This document shows positions 1-8,810 of a stretch of DNA of 64,000 bases, piece by piece. The stretch is from Massilia sp. CF038 (GTDB taxonomy: Bacteria; Pseudomonadota; Gammaproteobacteria; Burkholderiales; Burkholderiaceae_D): positions 1,054,001 to 1,118,000 of the forward strand of contig NZ_FQWU01000001.1 of NCBI RefSeq assembly GCF_900129765.1, read 5' to 3'. Numbering within the stretch: the first letter of the stretch is position 1; the number at the start of each line of letters is the position of its first letter. The position numbers were made by a program, and so were the translations under genes. The notes under the pieces are model-generated. The model was not told the origin of the DNA and made no database searches. It saw nothing but the letters and a program-made list of their open reading frames with translations.

Positions 1-272
1 CCCAGCACTTCGTCCACCGACTGGGTCGAATAGCAGGTGCGCACATCGGTGCTCATGACGTCGGCCACGCGCGTGGTTTCCGGCGACTGGCCAGCTGCTG
101 TGGAGCGCACCGTGATGTCGCGGTCGGTGACCATGCCAACCAGCTTGTCGCCGTCGCAGACGGGAATCGAGCCGACATTGAATTCGTCCATCAGCTGCGC
201 GGCGCGGCGTACGGTATCGGTTGGGGCAATGCGCTGCACGTCGCGGGTCATTACGTCTTGAATTGTTTGCAT
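1..272 (-). CDS. CBS-domain protein (3' part missing)
   Basis: The 90 visible N-terminal residues begin MQTIQDVMTRDVQ and carry the CBS signature VGSIPVCDGDKLVGMVTDRDI, seen here as VGSIPV...GMVTDRDI at about residues 35-57, followed by the start of a second CBS unit (VADVMSTDV). CBS pairs bind adenosine nucleotides and usually regulate enzymes or act as stand-alone sensors; the ligand here is unknown. The start ATG at 272 has a GGAG ribosome site a few bases upstream. The gene runs off the left edge, so any further domain is unseen. It is divergent from the glycosylase-like gene. Confidence 0.9.
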   Translation of the reverse strand, partial: MQTIQDVMTRDVQRIAPTDTVRRAAQLMDEFNVGSIPVCDGDKLVGMVTDRDITVRSTAAGQSPETTRVADVMSTDVRTCYSTQSVDEVL

Positions 273-342
273 CAGAATCTCCAGGTTGGTGTGGTACGGG
301 TTTTGTCAATAATGCACGTTTTTGCAAAAAGCCGACGCCCCG

Positions 343-369
343 TTGAACCGACCCCGCCTGCGCTACAAT
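343..369 (+). promoter_or_regulatory. putative promoter of the glycosylase-like gene
   Basis: TTGAAC at 343-348 and TACAAT at 364-369 form sigma70-like boxes, but the spacer is only 15 bp. The -10 box is good and lies 25 bp before the ATG at 395. The call rests on sequence only. Confidence 0.4.
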
Positions 370-394
370 CGCGCCTTTGCCTCGTCCAACACGC

Positions 395-1165
395 ATGAAC
401 CCCACCATTCCGCCCATTCTGATTGATGCCTTGTCGCGCGCCCACCCCAGCTGGCAGCCCCACTTGCGCGCTGGCCTGGAGGCGGTTGCGCACGCCAATC
501 CCGCCTATCTGCCGGCGCTGGCGCTGGACGACTATTTGCCCACGGATCAACGCCTGTTTGCCGCCTTTGCCTTGCCGCTGTCGGCAGTGCGCTACGTGCT
601 GGTGGGAGAGGGACCATATCCGCGTGCTGAAAGCGCCACTGGCGTCTGTTTCATGGATGGGGCGGTGGGCAGCCTGTGGTGCGAGAGCGGTCTGTCCAAG
701 CCGGTGAACAAGGCCACCTCGCTGCGCAATTTCATGAAGATGCTGCTGGTGGCCGAGGGCAGGCTGGCTGCTGGCGATACGGGTGGCGCGGCCATGGCGC
801 CGGTGGCCGCGCGCGCCGCCGCCGATGGCAGCATCCAGACCCTGGCCGAGCTGCAGGACAACCTGACCGGGCAGGGCTTCCTTCTGCTCAACGCCTCGCT
901 GGTGTTTCGCAAGACGGTGGCGCCGGTGGTCGATGCGCGGGCCTGGCTCCCGTTTCTGCAGACAATACTCGCCGCGCTGCTGGGCAATGCCACGGCGCCG
1001 ACATTAGTGCTTTGGGGGAAAATTGCAGAGCAAATCAGGAAGTTGCCGGATGTCGAACAGTTTCCGCAACTGGTGTCGGAACACCCATACAACCTGAGCT
1101 TTATTGAGCACGCCGGGATGCAGGATTTCTTCCGGCCGATGAAGTTGCTTATCGCCAAGAAGTGA
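395..1165 (+). CDS. uracil-DNA glycosylase superfamily protein with altered active site
   Basis: The 256-residue protein follows the family 1 uracil-DNA glycosylase plan. A GEGPYP loop lies at residues 71-76, where GQDPY is normal. F86 of GVCF matches the uracil-stacking Phe, LLLN ends at N166 (uracil-specificity Asn) and H230 of SEHPYNLS matches the catalytic His of the HPSPLS loop. The catalytic Asp of GQDPY is replaced by Gly, so ordinary uracil excision is doubtful. The ATG at 395 is preferred to an in-frame TTG at 377. It may be a specialised or inactive paralogue; the main ung gene is presumably elsewhere. Confidence 0.75.
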   Translation: MNPTIPPILIDALSRAHPSWQPHLRAGLEAVAHANPAYLPALALDDYLPTDQRLFAAFALPLSAVRYVLVGEGPYPRAESATGVCFMDGAVGSLWCESGLSKPVNKATSLRNFMKMLLVAEGRLAAGDTGGAAMAPVAARAAADGSIQTLAELQDNLTGQGFLLLNASLVFRKTVAPVVDARAWLPFLQTILAALLGNATAPTLVLWGKIAEQIRKLPDVEQFPQLVSEHPYNLSFIEHAGMQDFFRPMKLLIAKK

Positions 1166-1211
1166 CCCGGTCAAAACGGGCCCTCCCAAGACAAAGCCCC
1201 ACGATTTTGTT

Positions 1212-1237
1212 ATACTTGACTAAATCGTTCAACTAAT
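1212..1237 (+). promoter_or_regulatory. IscR type 1-like operator before iscR
   Basis: The sequence ATACTTGACTAAATCGTTCA, continuing to ACTAAT at 1237, is an imperfect dyad that closely resembles the type 1 site bound by [2Fe-2S]-IscR in enterobacteria. It lies 64-89 bp upstream of the iscR start and overlaps possible core promoter boxes. Autorepression of the isc operon is the expected role, by analogy with E. coli. Confidence 0.65.
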
Positions 1238-1300
1238 CGGCCTTTTCCAGGCGCGCATTGGCTTGAGCAAGGGCAATATTTTAACAGATTCGGGGTCGTG

Positions 1301-1780
1301 ATGCGTCTGACAACCAAAGGCCGTTTTGCCGTTACAGCAATGATCGATCTTGCCCTGCGCCAGGGCAAGGGCCCGGTCACGCTCGCCGGCATCAGCCAGC
1401 GGCAAGCCATCTCCCTGTCCTATCTGGAGCAACTGTTCGGCAAGCTGCGGCGCCATGAAATCGTCGAATCGATCCGCGGTCCCGGTGGCGGTTACAGCCT
1501 GGCGCGCCGCGCCGACAAGGTCACCGTGGCCGACATCATCATTGCCGTGGACGAGCCGCTCGACGCTACCCAGTGCGGCGGCAAAGAGAACTGCCACGGT
1601 TCGGACGCGGCCACCGGCGCGCGCTGCATGACTCACGAGCTGTGGGCCACGCTGAACGAAAAAATGGTGGACTACCTCGACTCGGTCTCGCTGCAAGACC
1701 TGGTCGACCAGCAGCACCAGAAGAATTCTGAACAAGTCGTCGTCATGCACCGCAATCCGGCTGCAGTGGCACAAAATTGA
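1301..1780 (+). CDS. iscR: Rrf2-family Fe-S cluster regulator IscR
   Basis: IscR senses cellular Fe-S status by binding a [2Fe-2S] cluster and represses the isc operon when loaded. The 159-residue protein opens with the Rrf2 winged-helix hallmark [11 protein letters not shown] and has the [10 protein letters not shown] wing at about 60-69. Cluster ligands are C92, C98 and C109 with H112. The C98-to-C109 spacing is ten residues against five in the E. coli protein, because of a small insertion. The start was set at ATG 1301 rather than GTG 1298 by homology. It is first in the isc cluster, 19 bp before iscS. Confidence 0.96.
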   Translation: MRLTTKGRFAVTAMIDLALRQGKGPVTLAGISQRQAISLSYLEQLFGKLRRHEIVESIRGPGGGYSLARRADKVTVADIIIAVDEPLDATQCGGKENCHGSDAATGARCMTHELWATLNEKMVDYLDSVSLQDLVDQQHQKNSEQVVVMHRNPAAVAQN

Positions 1781-1799
1781 AGCATATTGGAGTGAACTG

Positions 1800-3056
1800 A
1801 TGAACGCGCCTTTGGACAAAAACCTCGAGCAGACTTTCGTGACTGCGCCGCATTTCCCGATCTACATGGACTATTCGGCCACCACGCCGATCGATCCGCG
1901 CGTGGCCGACAAAATGATTCCCTACCTGCGCGAGCAGTTTGGCAATCCCGCATCGCGCAGCCACATGTACGGCTGGACTGCGGAAGCGGCCGTCGAAGAA
2001 GCGCGCGCCCATGTCGCCGCACTGGTGGGCGCCGATCCGCGCGAAATCATCTGGACTTCCGGCGCCACCGAATCGAACAACCTGGCCATCAAAGGCGCTG
2101 CCCAGTTCTACAAATCCAAGGGCAAGCACATCATCACGGTCAAAACCGAGCACAAGGCCGTACTCGACACCGTGCGCGAACTCGAACGCGTCGGCTTTGA
2201 GGCGACCTACCTCGAGCCGCAGGACAATGGCCTGATCAGCGTGGCGCAGCTGGAAGCGGCCATCCGCCCGGACACCATTCTGGTCTCGGTCATGCTGGTC
2301 AATAACGAGATCGGCGTGATCCAGCCAATCGAAGAACTGGCTGCACTCACGCGCGCCAAGGGCATCATCTTCCACTGCGACGCAGCCCAGGCCACCGGCA
2401 AGGTCAAGATCGACCTGGAAAACTCGAAGGTCGACCTGATGACCTTCACGGCCCACAAAACCTATGGCCCGAAAGGCATTGGCGCCCTGTACGTGCGACG
2501 CAAGCCGCGTGTGCGCCTGGAAGCGCAAATGCACGGCGGCGGCCACGAGCGCGGCCTGCGTTCAGGCACGCTGGCGACCCACCAGATCGTCGGCATGGGC
2601 GAAGCCTTCCGCATCGCCAAAGAAGAGATGGACAGCGAAATCGCCCGCGTGACCGCCTTGCGCGACCGCCTGGCCAAGGGCTTGCAGGAAATCGAAGAGG
2701 TCTACATCAACGGCGATATGGATCACCGCGTACCGCACAACCTGAACGTGTCGTTCAACTATGTGGAAGGCGAGTCGCTGATCATGGCGATCAAGGATAT
2801 CGCGGTCTCGTCCGGTTCTGCTTGTACTTCGGCCAGTCTGGAACCATCTTATGTACTGCGCGCGCTGGGCCGGAGCGACGAACTGGCGCACAGCTCGATC
2901 CGTTTCACCATCGGCCGTTTCTCGACCGAAGCCGACATCGATTTCGCAGTGGAGCTGCTCAAATCGAAGGTCCACAAGCTGCGCGAACTGTCGCCGCTGT
3001 GGGATATGTTCAAAGAAGGGATCGACATCAACTCGATCCAATGGGCAGCCCACTAA
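1800..3056 (+). CDS. iscS: cysteine desulfurase IscS
   Basis: IscS is the PLP enzyme that takes sulfur from L-cysteine and passes it as persulfide to IscU and to tRNA-thiolation partners. The 418-residue chain shows the PLP lysine K220 in [10 protein letters not shown] and the mobile-loop cysteine C342 in [14 protein letters not shown], each offset by 14 from the E. coli numbering because of an N-terminal extension before [14 protein letters not shown] ribosome site precedes ATG 1800. It is the second gene of the isc operon. Confidence 0.98.
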   Translation: MNAPLDKNLEQTFVTAPHFPIYMDYSATTPIDPRVADKMIPYLREQFGNPASRSHMYGWTAEAAVEEARAHVAALVGADPREIIWTSGATESNNLAIKGAAQFYKSKGKHIITVKTEHKAVLDTVRELERVGFEATYLEPQDNGLISVAQLEAAIRPDTILVSVMLVNNEIGVIQPIEELAALTRAKGIIFHCDAAQATGKVKIDLENSKVDLMTFTAHKTYGPKGIGALYVRRKPRVRLEAQMHGGGHERGLRSGTLATHQIVGMGEAFRIAKEEMDSEIARVTALRDRLAKGLQEIEEVYINGDMDHRVPHNLNVSFNYVEGESLIMAIKDIAVSSGSACTSASLEPSYVLRALGRSDELAHSSIRFTIGRFSTEADIDFAVELLKSKVHKLRELSPLWDMFKEGIDINSIQWAAH

Positions 3057-3083
3057 CCGTATTGAATACTCAGGAGTTCTAAA

Positions 3084-3473
3084 ATGGCATACTCGGAAAA
3101 AGTGTTGGATCACTACGAAAATCCACGTAACGTCGGCGCTTTCGACAAGGGCGACGAAACGATCGGCACCGGCATGGTCGGTGCGCCTGCTTGCGGCGAC
3201 GTGATGAAACTGCAAATCAAGGTGGGCGCCGATGGCCTGATCGAAGATGCGAAGTTCAAGACCTACGGCTGCGGCTCGGCGATTGCCTCGTCGTCGCTGG
3301 TGACCGAATGGGTCAAGGGCAAAACCCTGGACCAGGCACTGTCGATCAAGAACACCCAGATCGCGGAAGAACTGGCGCTGCCGCCAGTGAAAATCCACTG
3401 CTCGATCCTGGCCGAAGACGCGATCAAGGCTGCGGTGCTGGACTACAAGACCAAGCATCCCGCAGCAGCTTAA
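3084..3473 (+). CDS. iscU: Fe-S cluster scaffold IscU
   Basis: IscU is the scaffold on which [2Fe-2S] clusters are built before transfer by the HscA/HscB chaperones. The 129-residue protein keeps the three cluster cysteines C37, C63 and C106 and D39 (in PACGDVM). The HscA recognition LPPVK motif is present at 99-103. Its length matches the family. It starts 27 bp after iscS, with GGAG-like spacing. Confidence 0.98.
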   Translation: MAYSEKVLDHYENPRNVGAFDKGDETIGTGMVGAPACGDVMKLQIKVGADGLIEDAKFKTYGCGSAIASSSLVTEWVKGKTLDQALSIKNTQIAEELALPPVKIHCSILAEDAIKAAVLDYKTKHPAAA

Positions 3474-3487
3474 TTGCTGGAGAAATT

Positions 3488-3811
3488 ATGGCAATCACAC
3501 TGACCGAAAAAGCAGCCAAGCACATCAACCGCTACATCGAACGGCGCGGCAAAGGTGTGGGACTGCGTTTTGGCGTGCGCACGACCGGTTGTTCGGGCCT
3601 GGCCTACAAGCTGGAATATGTCGATGAAGCGCAGGCCGAAGACAATGTCTTCGAGTCGCACGGCGTCAAGGTATTCGTGGACCCGAAAAGCCTGCCGTAC
3701 ATCGATGGCACCGAACTCGATTTCACGCGGGAAGGCTTGAACGAAGGTTTTCGCTTCCATAACCCGCAGGTGAAGGATGAATGCGGCTGCGGCGAAAGCT
3801 TCCGTATCTAA
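3488..3811 (+). CDS. iscA: A-type Fe-S carrier IscA
   Basis: The 107-residue protein begins [13 protein letters not shown] and carries the HesB/IscA cysteine triad C35, C99 and C101 (TGCSG and ECGCG). A-type carriers hold iron or clusters and help maturation of [4Fe-4S] targets. A longer in-frame reading starting inside iscU has no support; ATG 3488 has GGAG just upstream. It sits in the usual isc order, 14 bp after iscU. Confidence 0.97.
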   Translation: MAITLTEKAAKHINRYIERRGKGVGLRFGVRTTGCSGLAYKLEYVDEAQAEDNVFESHGVKVFVDPKSLPYIDGTELDFTREGLNEGFRFHNPQVKDECGCGESFRI

Positions 3812-3815
3812 GGCG

Positions 3816-4331
3816 ATGCAGAATCACTTCGAACTGTTTCAGCTTCCCGCCAGGTTCACGGTTGACGCCGGCGCGCTCGATGCGGCCTACCGCGATGTGC
3901 AGGGCCAGGTCCATCCCGACCGCTTCGTCAACGCCAGCGACGCTGAAAAGCGCGTGGCGATGCAGTGGGCCACGCGTGCGAACGAGGCTTATCAGACGCT
4001 GAAAAATCCCCAGAAGCGCGCGCAGTATCTGTGCGAGCTGCATGGCGTGGACCTGAAGACGGAATCGAATACGGCCATGCCGATGGATTTCCTGATGCAG
4101 CAGATGGAGTGGCGCGAAGCGCTGGGCGACGCACGGGCAGGCAAGGATCTGGACGCGCTCGAAGCACTGGACACCGAAGTGGCAGCGGATCGCAAAGCGC
4201 GCATGGCGCAGATCGGCGCGCAGCTGGACCAGGGCGATTACGAGCACGCGGCGCAAGGCGTGCGCGCCCTGATGTTCCTGGATAAATTTGGCGAAGAACT
4301 GCATTACGCGCTGGACGCTCTCGACAGCTGA
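3816..4331 (+). CDS. hscB: Fe-S co-chaperone HscB
   Basis: HscB is the J-domain partner of HscA; it delivers IscU and stimulates ATP hydrolysis. Starting at ATG 3816 the protein is 171 residues, the same as E. coli HscB, and begins MQNHFELFQLPARF. The J-domain HPD triplet is at residues 33-35, and the C-terminal three-helix IscU-binding domain follows. An upstream in-frame ATG at 3777 lies inside iscA and is less likely. A palindromic repeat separates it from hscA. Confidence 0.96.
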   Translation: MQNHFELFQLPARFTVDAGALDAAYRDVQGQVHPDRFVNASDAEKRVAMQWATRANEAYQTLKNPQKRAQYLCELHGVDLKTESNTAMPMDFLMQQMEWREALGDARAGKDLDALEALDTEVAADRKARMAQIGAQLDQGDYEHAAQGVRALMFLDKFGEELHYALDALDS

Positions 4332-4340
4332 CGCACCAAC

Positions 4341-4431
4341 ACATCGTCCTCGCGCAGGCGGGGACCCATGCCACATTCGAGCCGCCACGAAGCTTCTGTG
4401 CCATGGGCCCCCGCCTTCGCGAGAGCGATGT
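4341..4431. repeat. palindromic intergenic element copy 1 (hscB/hscA)
   Basis: The element begins ACATCGTCCTCGCGCAGGCG and ends CGCGAGAGCGATGTA, so its arms pair over about 30 nt around a short loop. It belongs to the same family as the copies at 21062, 23885, 33460 and 41385-41753, but its loop is more diverged. It starts 10 bp after the hscB stop and sits inside the isc operon. Confidence 0.9.
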
Positions 4432-4483
4432 AGGTGGCAGTTGAGATGCCGCGTTCGCTCTACGGTAACTAAAGAAAAATACA

Positions 4484-6346
4484 ATGGCACTTCTTCAAAT
4501 CTCGGAACCAGGCATGTCCACAGCGCCGCACCAGCACCGGCTGGCCGTGGGCATCGATCTGGGCACCACCAACTCGCTCGTGGCCACGGTCCGCAGCGGC
4601 ATCCCTGAAGTGCTGAGCGACGAGGACGGCCGTCCTCTGCTGCCGTCGGTCGTGCGCTATCTGCCCAACGGCCACGCCAACATCGGCCACAAGGCGCAGG
4701 CGCACCAGACCACCGATCCCAAGAACACCATCGTTTCGGTCAAGCGTTTCATGGGCCGCGGCCTGAAAGACATCGCCTACGCCGAGAACATGCCGTACGT
4801 CTTCCAGGATACGCCTGGCATGGTGCAGATCAAGACCGTGGCCGGCGTCAAAAGCCCGGTCGAGATTTCCGCGCAGATTCTGGCCACGCTGCGCCAGCGC
4901 GCCGAAGACTCGCTTGGCGACGAACTGGTTGGCGCCGTCATCACCGTGCCTGCCTACTTTGACGACGCCCAGCGCCAGGCTACCAAAGATGCGGCCCAGC
5001 TGGCCGGCCTGAACGTGCTGCGCCTGCTGTCGGAGCCGACAGCGGCAGCCATCGCCTACGGCCTCGATCACGCTTCCGAAGGCGTGTATGCGGTGTACGA
5101 CCTCGGTGGCGGCACCTTCGATATTTCCATTCTAAAGCTGTCCAAAGGCGTCTTTGAAGTGCTGTCCACGGGCGGCGATTCAGCGCTTGGCGGCGACGAC
5201 TTTGACCATCGCCTGTTCTGCTGGATCTGCGAACAAGCCAAGCTGGCGCCCCTGTCCGACGAAGACACCGCCACCCTCATGGTCAAGGCGCGCCAGGCCA
5301 AGGAACTGCTCTCGACCAATGGCGACACCACGGTCGACGCGATCCTGAACTCGGGCGAAATCGTGCACGTCAAAGTGCCTGCCGAAACCTTCGCGGACAT
5401 CACCAAGCATCTGGTCAACAAGACCATGAACGCCATTAAAAAGGCGCTGCGCGACGCGTCGGTGTCGGTCGATGATGTCGACGGCGTGGTGATGGTCGGT
5501 GGTGCCACCCGCATGCCGCATGTGCGCCGCGCCGTGACCGAGTTCTTCAAGACCATCCCGCACGCGAACATCGATCCCGACAAGGTGGTTGCGCTGGGCG
5601 CGGCGATCCAGGCCAATCTGCTGGCCGGTAACCGCGCCGCAGGCGACGACTGGCTGCTGCTGGACGTAACGCCGCTGTCGCTGGGCATCGAGACCATGGG
5701 CGGACTGGTGGAAAAAATCATTCCACGTAATTCGACCATTCCATGCGCCCGCGCGCAGGAATTCACCACCTTCAAGGATGGCCAGACCGCGCTGGCCGTG
5801 CACGTGCTGCAGGGCGAGCGCGAACTGGTGTCCGACTGCCGTTCGCTGGCGCGCTTCGAGCTGCGCGGCATTCCACCAATGGTGGCTGGCGCCGCGCGCA
5901 TTCGCATCACCTACCAGGTTGATGCGGACGGCTTGCTGTCGGTATCAGCGCGCGAAACGCGCTCCGGCGTGGAAGCGTCCATTACCGTCAAACCATCGTA
6001 TGGCCTGGCCGACGATGAAGTGGCGCGCATGCTGCAGGATTCCTACACCGGCGCCAAAGGCGACATGGTGCAGCGCGCCTTGCGCGAAGAGCAGGTTGAA
6101 GCGGACCGCATTCTGCTGGCCACGCAATCGGCGCTGGACGCCGATGGCGCCTTGCTCTCGCCTGAAGAACGCCAGGCTGTTGACCAGGAAATGGCCAAAG
6201 TGGCTGAGGCCAAAACGGCGGACGACGCCGGCTTCATCCACGATGCGGTTGCCAGACTGGCGGCCGTGACTGAAGAATTTGCCTCGCGCCGCATGGACCA
6301 AAGCGTGCGCACCGCACTCGCCGGCAAAACGCTCGACGAAGTCTGA
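4484..6346 (+). CDS. hscA: Hsp70-type Fe-S chaperone HscA
   Basis: HscA is the specialised Hsp70 that drives cluster release from IscU. The 620-residue protein has the Hsp70 nucleotide-binding signatures [10 protein letters not shown] (about 24-33), the phosphate loop [11 protein letters not shown] and [11 protein letters not shown], followed by a beta-sandwich substrate domain and helical lid. HscA lengths are typically about 615-620. The N-terminal extension MALLQISEP is typical of HscA and supports ATG 4484. The 152-bp gap to hscB holds only the palindromic element. Confidence 0.97.
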   Translation: MALLQISEPGMSTAPHQHRLAVGIDLGTTNSLVATVRSGIPEVLSDEDGRPLLPSVVRYLPNGHANIGHKAQAHQTTDPKNTIVSVKRFMGRGLKDIAYAENMPYVFQDTPGMVQIKTVAGVKSPVEISAQILATLRQRAEDSLGDELVGAVITVPAYFDDAQRQATKDAAQLAGLNVLRLLSEPTAAAIAYGLDHASEGVYAVYDLGGGTFDISILKLSKGVFEVLSTGGDSALGGDDFDHRLFCWICEQAKLAPLSDEDTATLMVKARQAKELLSTNGDTTVDAILNSGEIVHVKVPAETFADITKHLVNKTMNAIKKALRDASVSVDDVDGVVMVGGATRMPHVRRAVTEFFKTIPHANIDPDKVVALGAAIQANLLAGNRAAGDDWLLLDVTPLSLGIETMGGLVEKIIPRNSTIPCARAQEFTTFKDGQTALAVHVLQGERELVSDCRSLARFELRGIPPMVAGAARIRITYQVDADGLLSVSARETRSGVEASITVKPSYGLADDEVARMLQDSYTGAKGDMVQRALREEQVEADRILLATQSALDADGALLSPEERQAVDQEMAKVAEAKTADDAGFIHDAVARLAAVTEEFASRRMDQSVRTALAGKTLDEV

Positions 6347-6366
6347 TTACATTTAAAGGTTACCCC

Positions 6367-6708
6367 GTGCCCCAAATCGTCTTTCTCCCTCATCCCGTGT
6401 TTTGCCCTGAAGGCGCTGTCGTCGAGGCGCCGAGCGGCAAATCGGTGTGCGACGTCATGCTCGACAACGACATCGAAATCGAGCACGCTTGCGACCGCGT
6501 GTGCGCCTGCACCACCTGCCACGTGCTGGTGCGCGAAGGCTTCGCGTCCCTGAACGAGCCGGAAGAAAAAGAAGAGGACTTGCTCGACCGCGCCTGGGGC
6601 CTGGAGCCTGTGTCGCGCCTGTCGTGCCAGGCCATCGTCGGTACCGAAGACCTGGTGGTCGAACTGCCTAAATACACGATCAACCACGCCGCCGAAAAGA
6701 ACCACTGA
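6367..6708 (+). CDS. fdx: [2Fe-2S] ferredoxin of the ISC system
   Basis: This 113-residue adrenodoxin-type ferredoxin supplies electrons for cluster assembly. Ligands C42, C48, C51 (ACDRVCACTTC) and C87 (SRLSCQA) match E. coli Fdx exactly in position. The start is a GTG at 6367, 20 bp after hscA. Translation continues into iscX with a 2-bp gap. Confidence 0.97.
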   Translation: MPQIVFLPHPVFCPEGAVVEAPSGKSVCDVMLDNDIEIEHACDRVCACTTCHVLVREGFASLNEPEEKEEDLLDRAWGLEPVSRLSCQAIVGTEDLVVELPKYTINHAAEKNH

Positions 6709-6710
6709 TC

Positions 6711-6905
6711 ATGAGATGGAGTGACGTTTCCCTCATCGCCGAGGCACTGTACGACAAGTACCCCGAGATCGATCCGATCACGGTGCGCTTTACCGACCTG
6801 CACAACTGGATCGTCGGCCTGGACGGGTTTGACGATGACCACACGCGCGGTGGCGAAAAGGTTCTCGAAGCGATTCAACAGGCGTGGATCGATGAAGCGC
6901 GCTGA
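6711..6905 (+). CDS. iscX: Fe-S assembly protein IscX
   Basis: IscX is a small acidic winged-helix protein that binds IscS and iron and modulates desulfurase activity. The 64-residue product starts MRWSDVSLIAEALYDKYPE and has the family's conserved DPITVRFTDLHNWI and DxFDDD-like acidic patch. It closes the classical isc cluster and overlaps the next gene by 14 bp, suggesting translational coupling. Confidence 0.96.
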   Translation: MRWSDVSLIAEALYDKYPEIDPITVRFTDLHNWIVGLDGFDDDHTRGGEKVLEAIQQAWIDEAR

Positions 6906-7776
6906 CACGGCCAAGCCGGCCGAGGCGCTGGCGCCCGAAATTCGCCCCGGTCAGTCAGTCGCGCTGCTGCAGGAGCTGCACATCCTCACGCGTGACGGCA
7001 AACTCAATCAGGACAGCCGCCGCAAACTCAAGCAGGTGTATCACCTGGTGCAGTTCATCGAGCCGCTGATCCGCGAAATCCAGAACGACCATCCTGCCAT
7101 TTCGCTGGTTGACCACGGTGCCGGCAAGTCGTATCTGGGTTTCATCCTGTACGACCTGTTCTTCAAGACGCTCGACGACGGTTCCCGCATCTATGGCATT
7201 GAAACGCGCGAAGAGCTGGTGCAGAAATCGGCGGCGCTGGCGCAAAAGCTGGGCTTTCCCGGCATGTCGTTCCTGAATTTATCGGTGGCCGATTCCACCA
7301 AGTCCGACAAGCTGCCTGCGCAGATCGACATTGTCACCGCGCTCCACGCTTGCAATACCGCCACCGACGACGCGATCGACTTCGCGCTCAAAAAGCGCGC
7401 CAAATTCATGGTGCTGGTGCCTTGCTGCCAGGCCGAAGTGGCCTCGGTGCTCAAGAAAAACAAGGGCAAGGATCTGGGCAAGAGCGCATTGACCGAAATC
7501 TGGCGCCACCCGCTGCACACGCGCGAGTTCGGCAGCCAGGTCACCAATGTGCTGCGCTGCCTGCAGCTCGAGGCGCACGGCTACCAGGTCAATGTGACCG
7601 AACTGGTGGGCTGGGAGCACTCGATGAAAAATGAACTGATCATCGCCAGCTACAAGAACCTGCCCCGCAAGCGCCCGACCGAGCGATTGCAGGAAGTGCT
7701 GGCCACGCTCGGCCTGGAAGAAATGGGCGAGCGCTTCTACACCCAACAACTGGAAAAAGCCGAAGCGACAACATGA
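6892..7776 (+). CDS. class I SAM-dependent methyltransferase (Methyltransf_32-like)
   Basis: The 294-residue protein has a SAM-binding loop LVDHGAGKSYLGF, an acidic strand end (YGIETREEL), a TALHACNTATDDA motif and a VPCCQAE motif, the pattern of the Methyltransf_32 group whose eukaryotic members include METTL25-like proteins. The substrate is unknown; RNA is a reasonable guess given the next-but-one gene is a pseudouridine synthase. The start at ATG 6892 overlaps iscX, and the stop overlaps the aldolase start by an ATGA quartet, so it is cotranslated with both. Confidence 0.8.
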   Translation: MKRADTAKPAEALAPEIRPGQSVALLQELHILTRDGKLNQDSRRKLKQVYHLVQFIEPLIREIQNDHPAISLVDHGAGKSYLGFILYDLFFKTLDDGSRIYGIETREELVQKSAALAQKLGFPGMSFLNLSVADSTKSDKLPAQIDIVTALHACNTATDDAIDFALKKRAKFMVLVPCCQAEVASVLKKNKGKDLGKSALTEIWRHPLHTREFGSQVTNVLRCLQLEAHGYQVNVTELVGWEHSMKNELIIASYKNLPRKRPTERLQEVLATLGLEEMGERFYTQQLEKAEATT

Positions 7777-8810
7777 GCCAATCTACCGACCACTGGATCG
7801 ACCTGCGCAGCGATACCGTCACCCAGCCTGGCGATGCAATGCGCGCCGCGATGGCAGCGGCGCCAGTGGGCGACGATGTGTACGGCGACGACCCCACCGT
7901 CAATCGCCTGCAGGACGTGGCCGCCGAGATGTTCGGCTACGAAGCCGGGCTGTTCGCGCCATCGGGCACGCAAAGCAACCTGATTGCGCTGCTGGTGCAC
8001 TGCGCGCGCGGCGACGAGTATCTGGTGGGCCAGGAAGCCCATACCTATAAATATGAAGGCGGCGGCGCGGCAGTACTGGGCAGCATTCAGCCGCAGCCCA
8101 TCGCCAACCAGCCCGATGGCAGTATCGCCCTGAGCGATATCGAAGCCTACATCAAGCCGGACGACATGCATTTCGCCCGCACCCGCATTCTGGCGCTGGA
8201 GAACACCATCGGCGGGCGCGTCCTCAGCGCCGAGTACATGGCAGCGGCAACCTCGCTGGCCCATGCGCGCGGCCTGGCCACCCACCTCGATGGTGCGCGC
8301 ATTTGCAACGCCGCCGTCAAGCAGGGCATCAGCCTGCGCGCGGCCACGGCTGGTTTTGACACCGTCTCCGTGTGCCTGTCCAAAGGCCTGGGCGCGCCGG
8401 TTGGCTCGGTGCTGCTTGGTCCCAAAGCCTTCATCGAGCTGGGCAAGCGCTGGCGCAAGATGCTGGGCGGGGGCATGCGCCAGGCCGGCATGCTGGCTGC
8501 GGCCGGCCTGTACGCGCTCGAGCACCATGTCGAGCGCCTTGCGGATGACCACAGCAATGCGGCCAATCTGTCGCGCGGTCTGGCGCAAATTGCGCAGCTC
8601 AAGGTCGCGACGCCGCAAACGAACATTTTTTACATTGAAGTGCCGCCAGCAGCGGTGGACGCATTGCGTTCAACCCTGCTGCGCGAGCATATTCGCATCA
8701 CCGTTGGCCAGCACACGCGTCTGGTGACGCATCTGAACGTGTCCGCTGCGGACATCGAACGCGTGATTGCCGTATTTACCGCATTTTTCAAAGACTGGCG
8801 CCCCTCCTGA
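7773..8810 (+). CDS. ltaE: low-specificity L-threonine aldolase
   Basis: This PLP enzyme cleaves L-threonine and L-allo-threonine to glycine and acetaldehyde. The 345-residue protein begins with the family hallmark IDLRSDTVTQPGDAM, has the substrate loop GTQSNLIAL, H-T-Y around EAHTYKYEGG, the aspartate LDGARI and the PLP lysine in SVCLSKGLGAPVGS. The last two residue groups match fold-type I threonine aldolases throughout. It overlaps neighbours on both sides (4 bp and 1 bp), so it is part of a tight operon. Confidence 0.93.
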   Translation: MSQSTDHWIDLRSDTVTQPGDAMRAAMAAAPVGDDVYGDDPTVNRLQDVAAEMFGYEAGLFAPSGTQSNLIALLVHCARGDEYLVGQEAHTYKYEGGGAAVLGSIQPQPIANQPDGSIALSDIEAYIKPDDMHFARTRILALENTIGGRVLSAEYMAAATSLAHARGLATHLDGARICNAAVKQGISLRAATAGFDTVSVCLSKGLGAPVGSVLLGPKAFIELGKRWRKMLGGGMRQAGMLAAAGLYALEHHVERLADDHSNAANLSRGLAQIAQLKVATPQTNIFYIEVPPAAVDALRSTLLREHIRITVGQHTRLVTHLNVSAADIERVIAVFTAFFKDWRPS

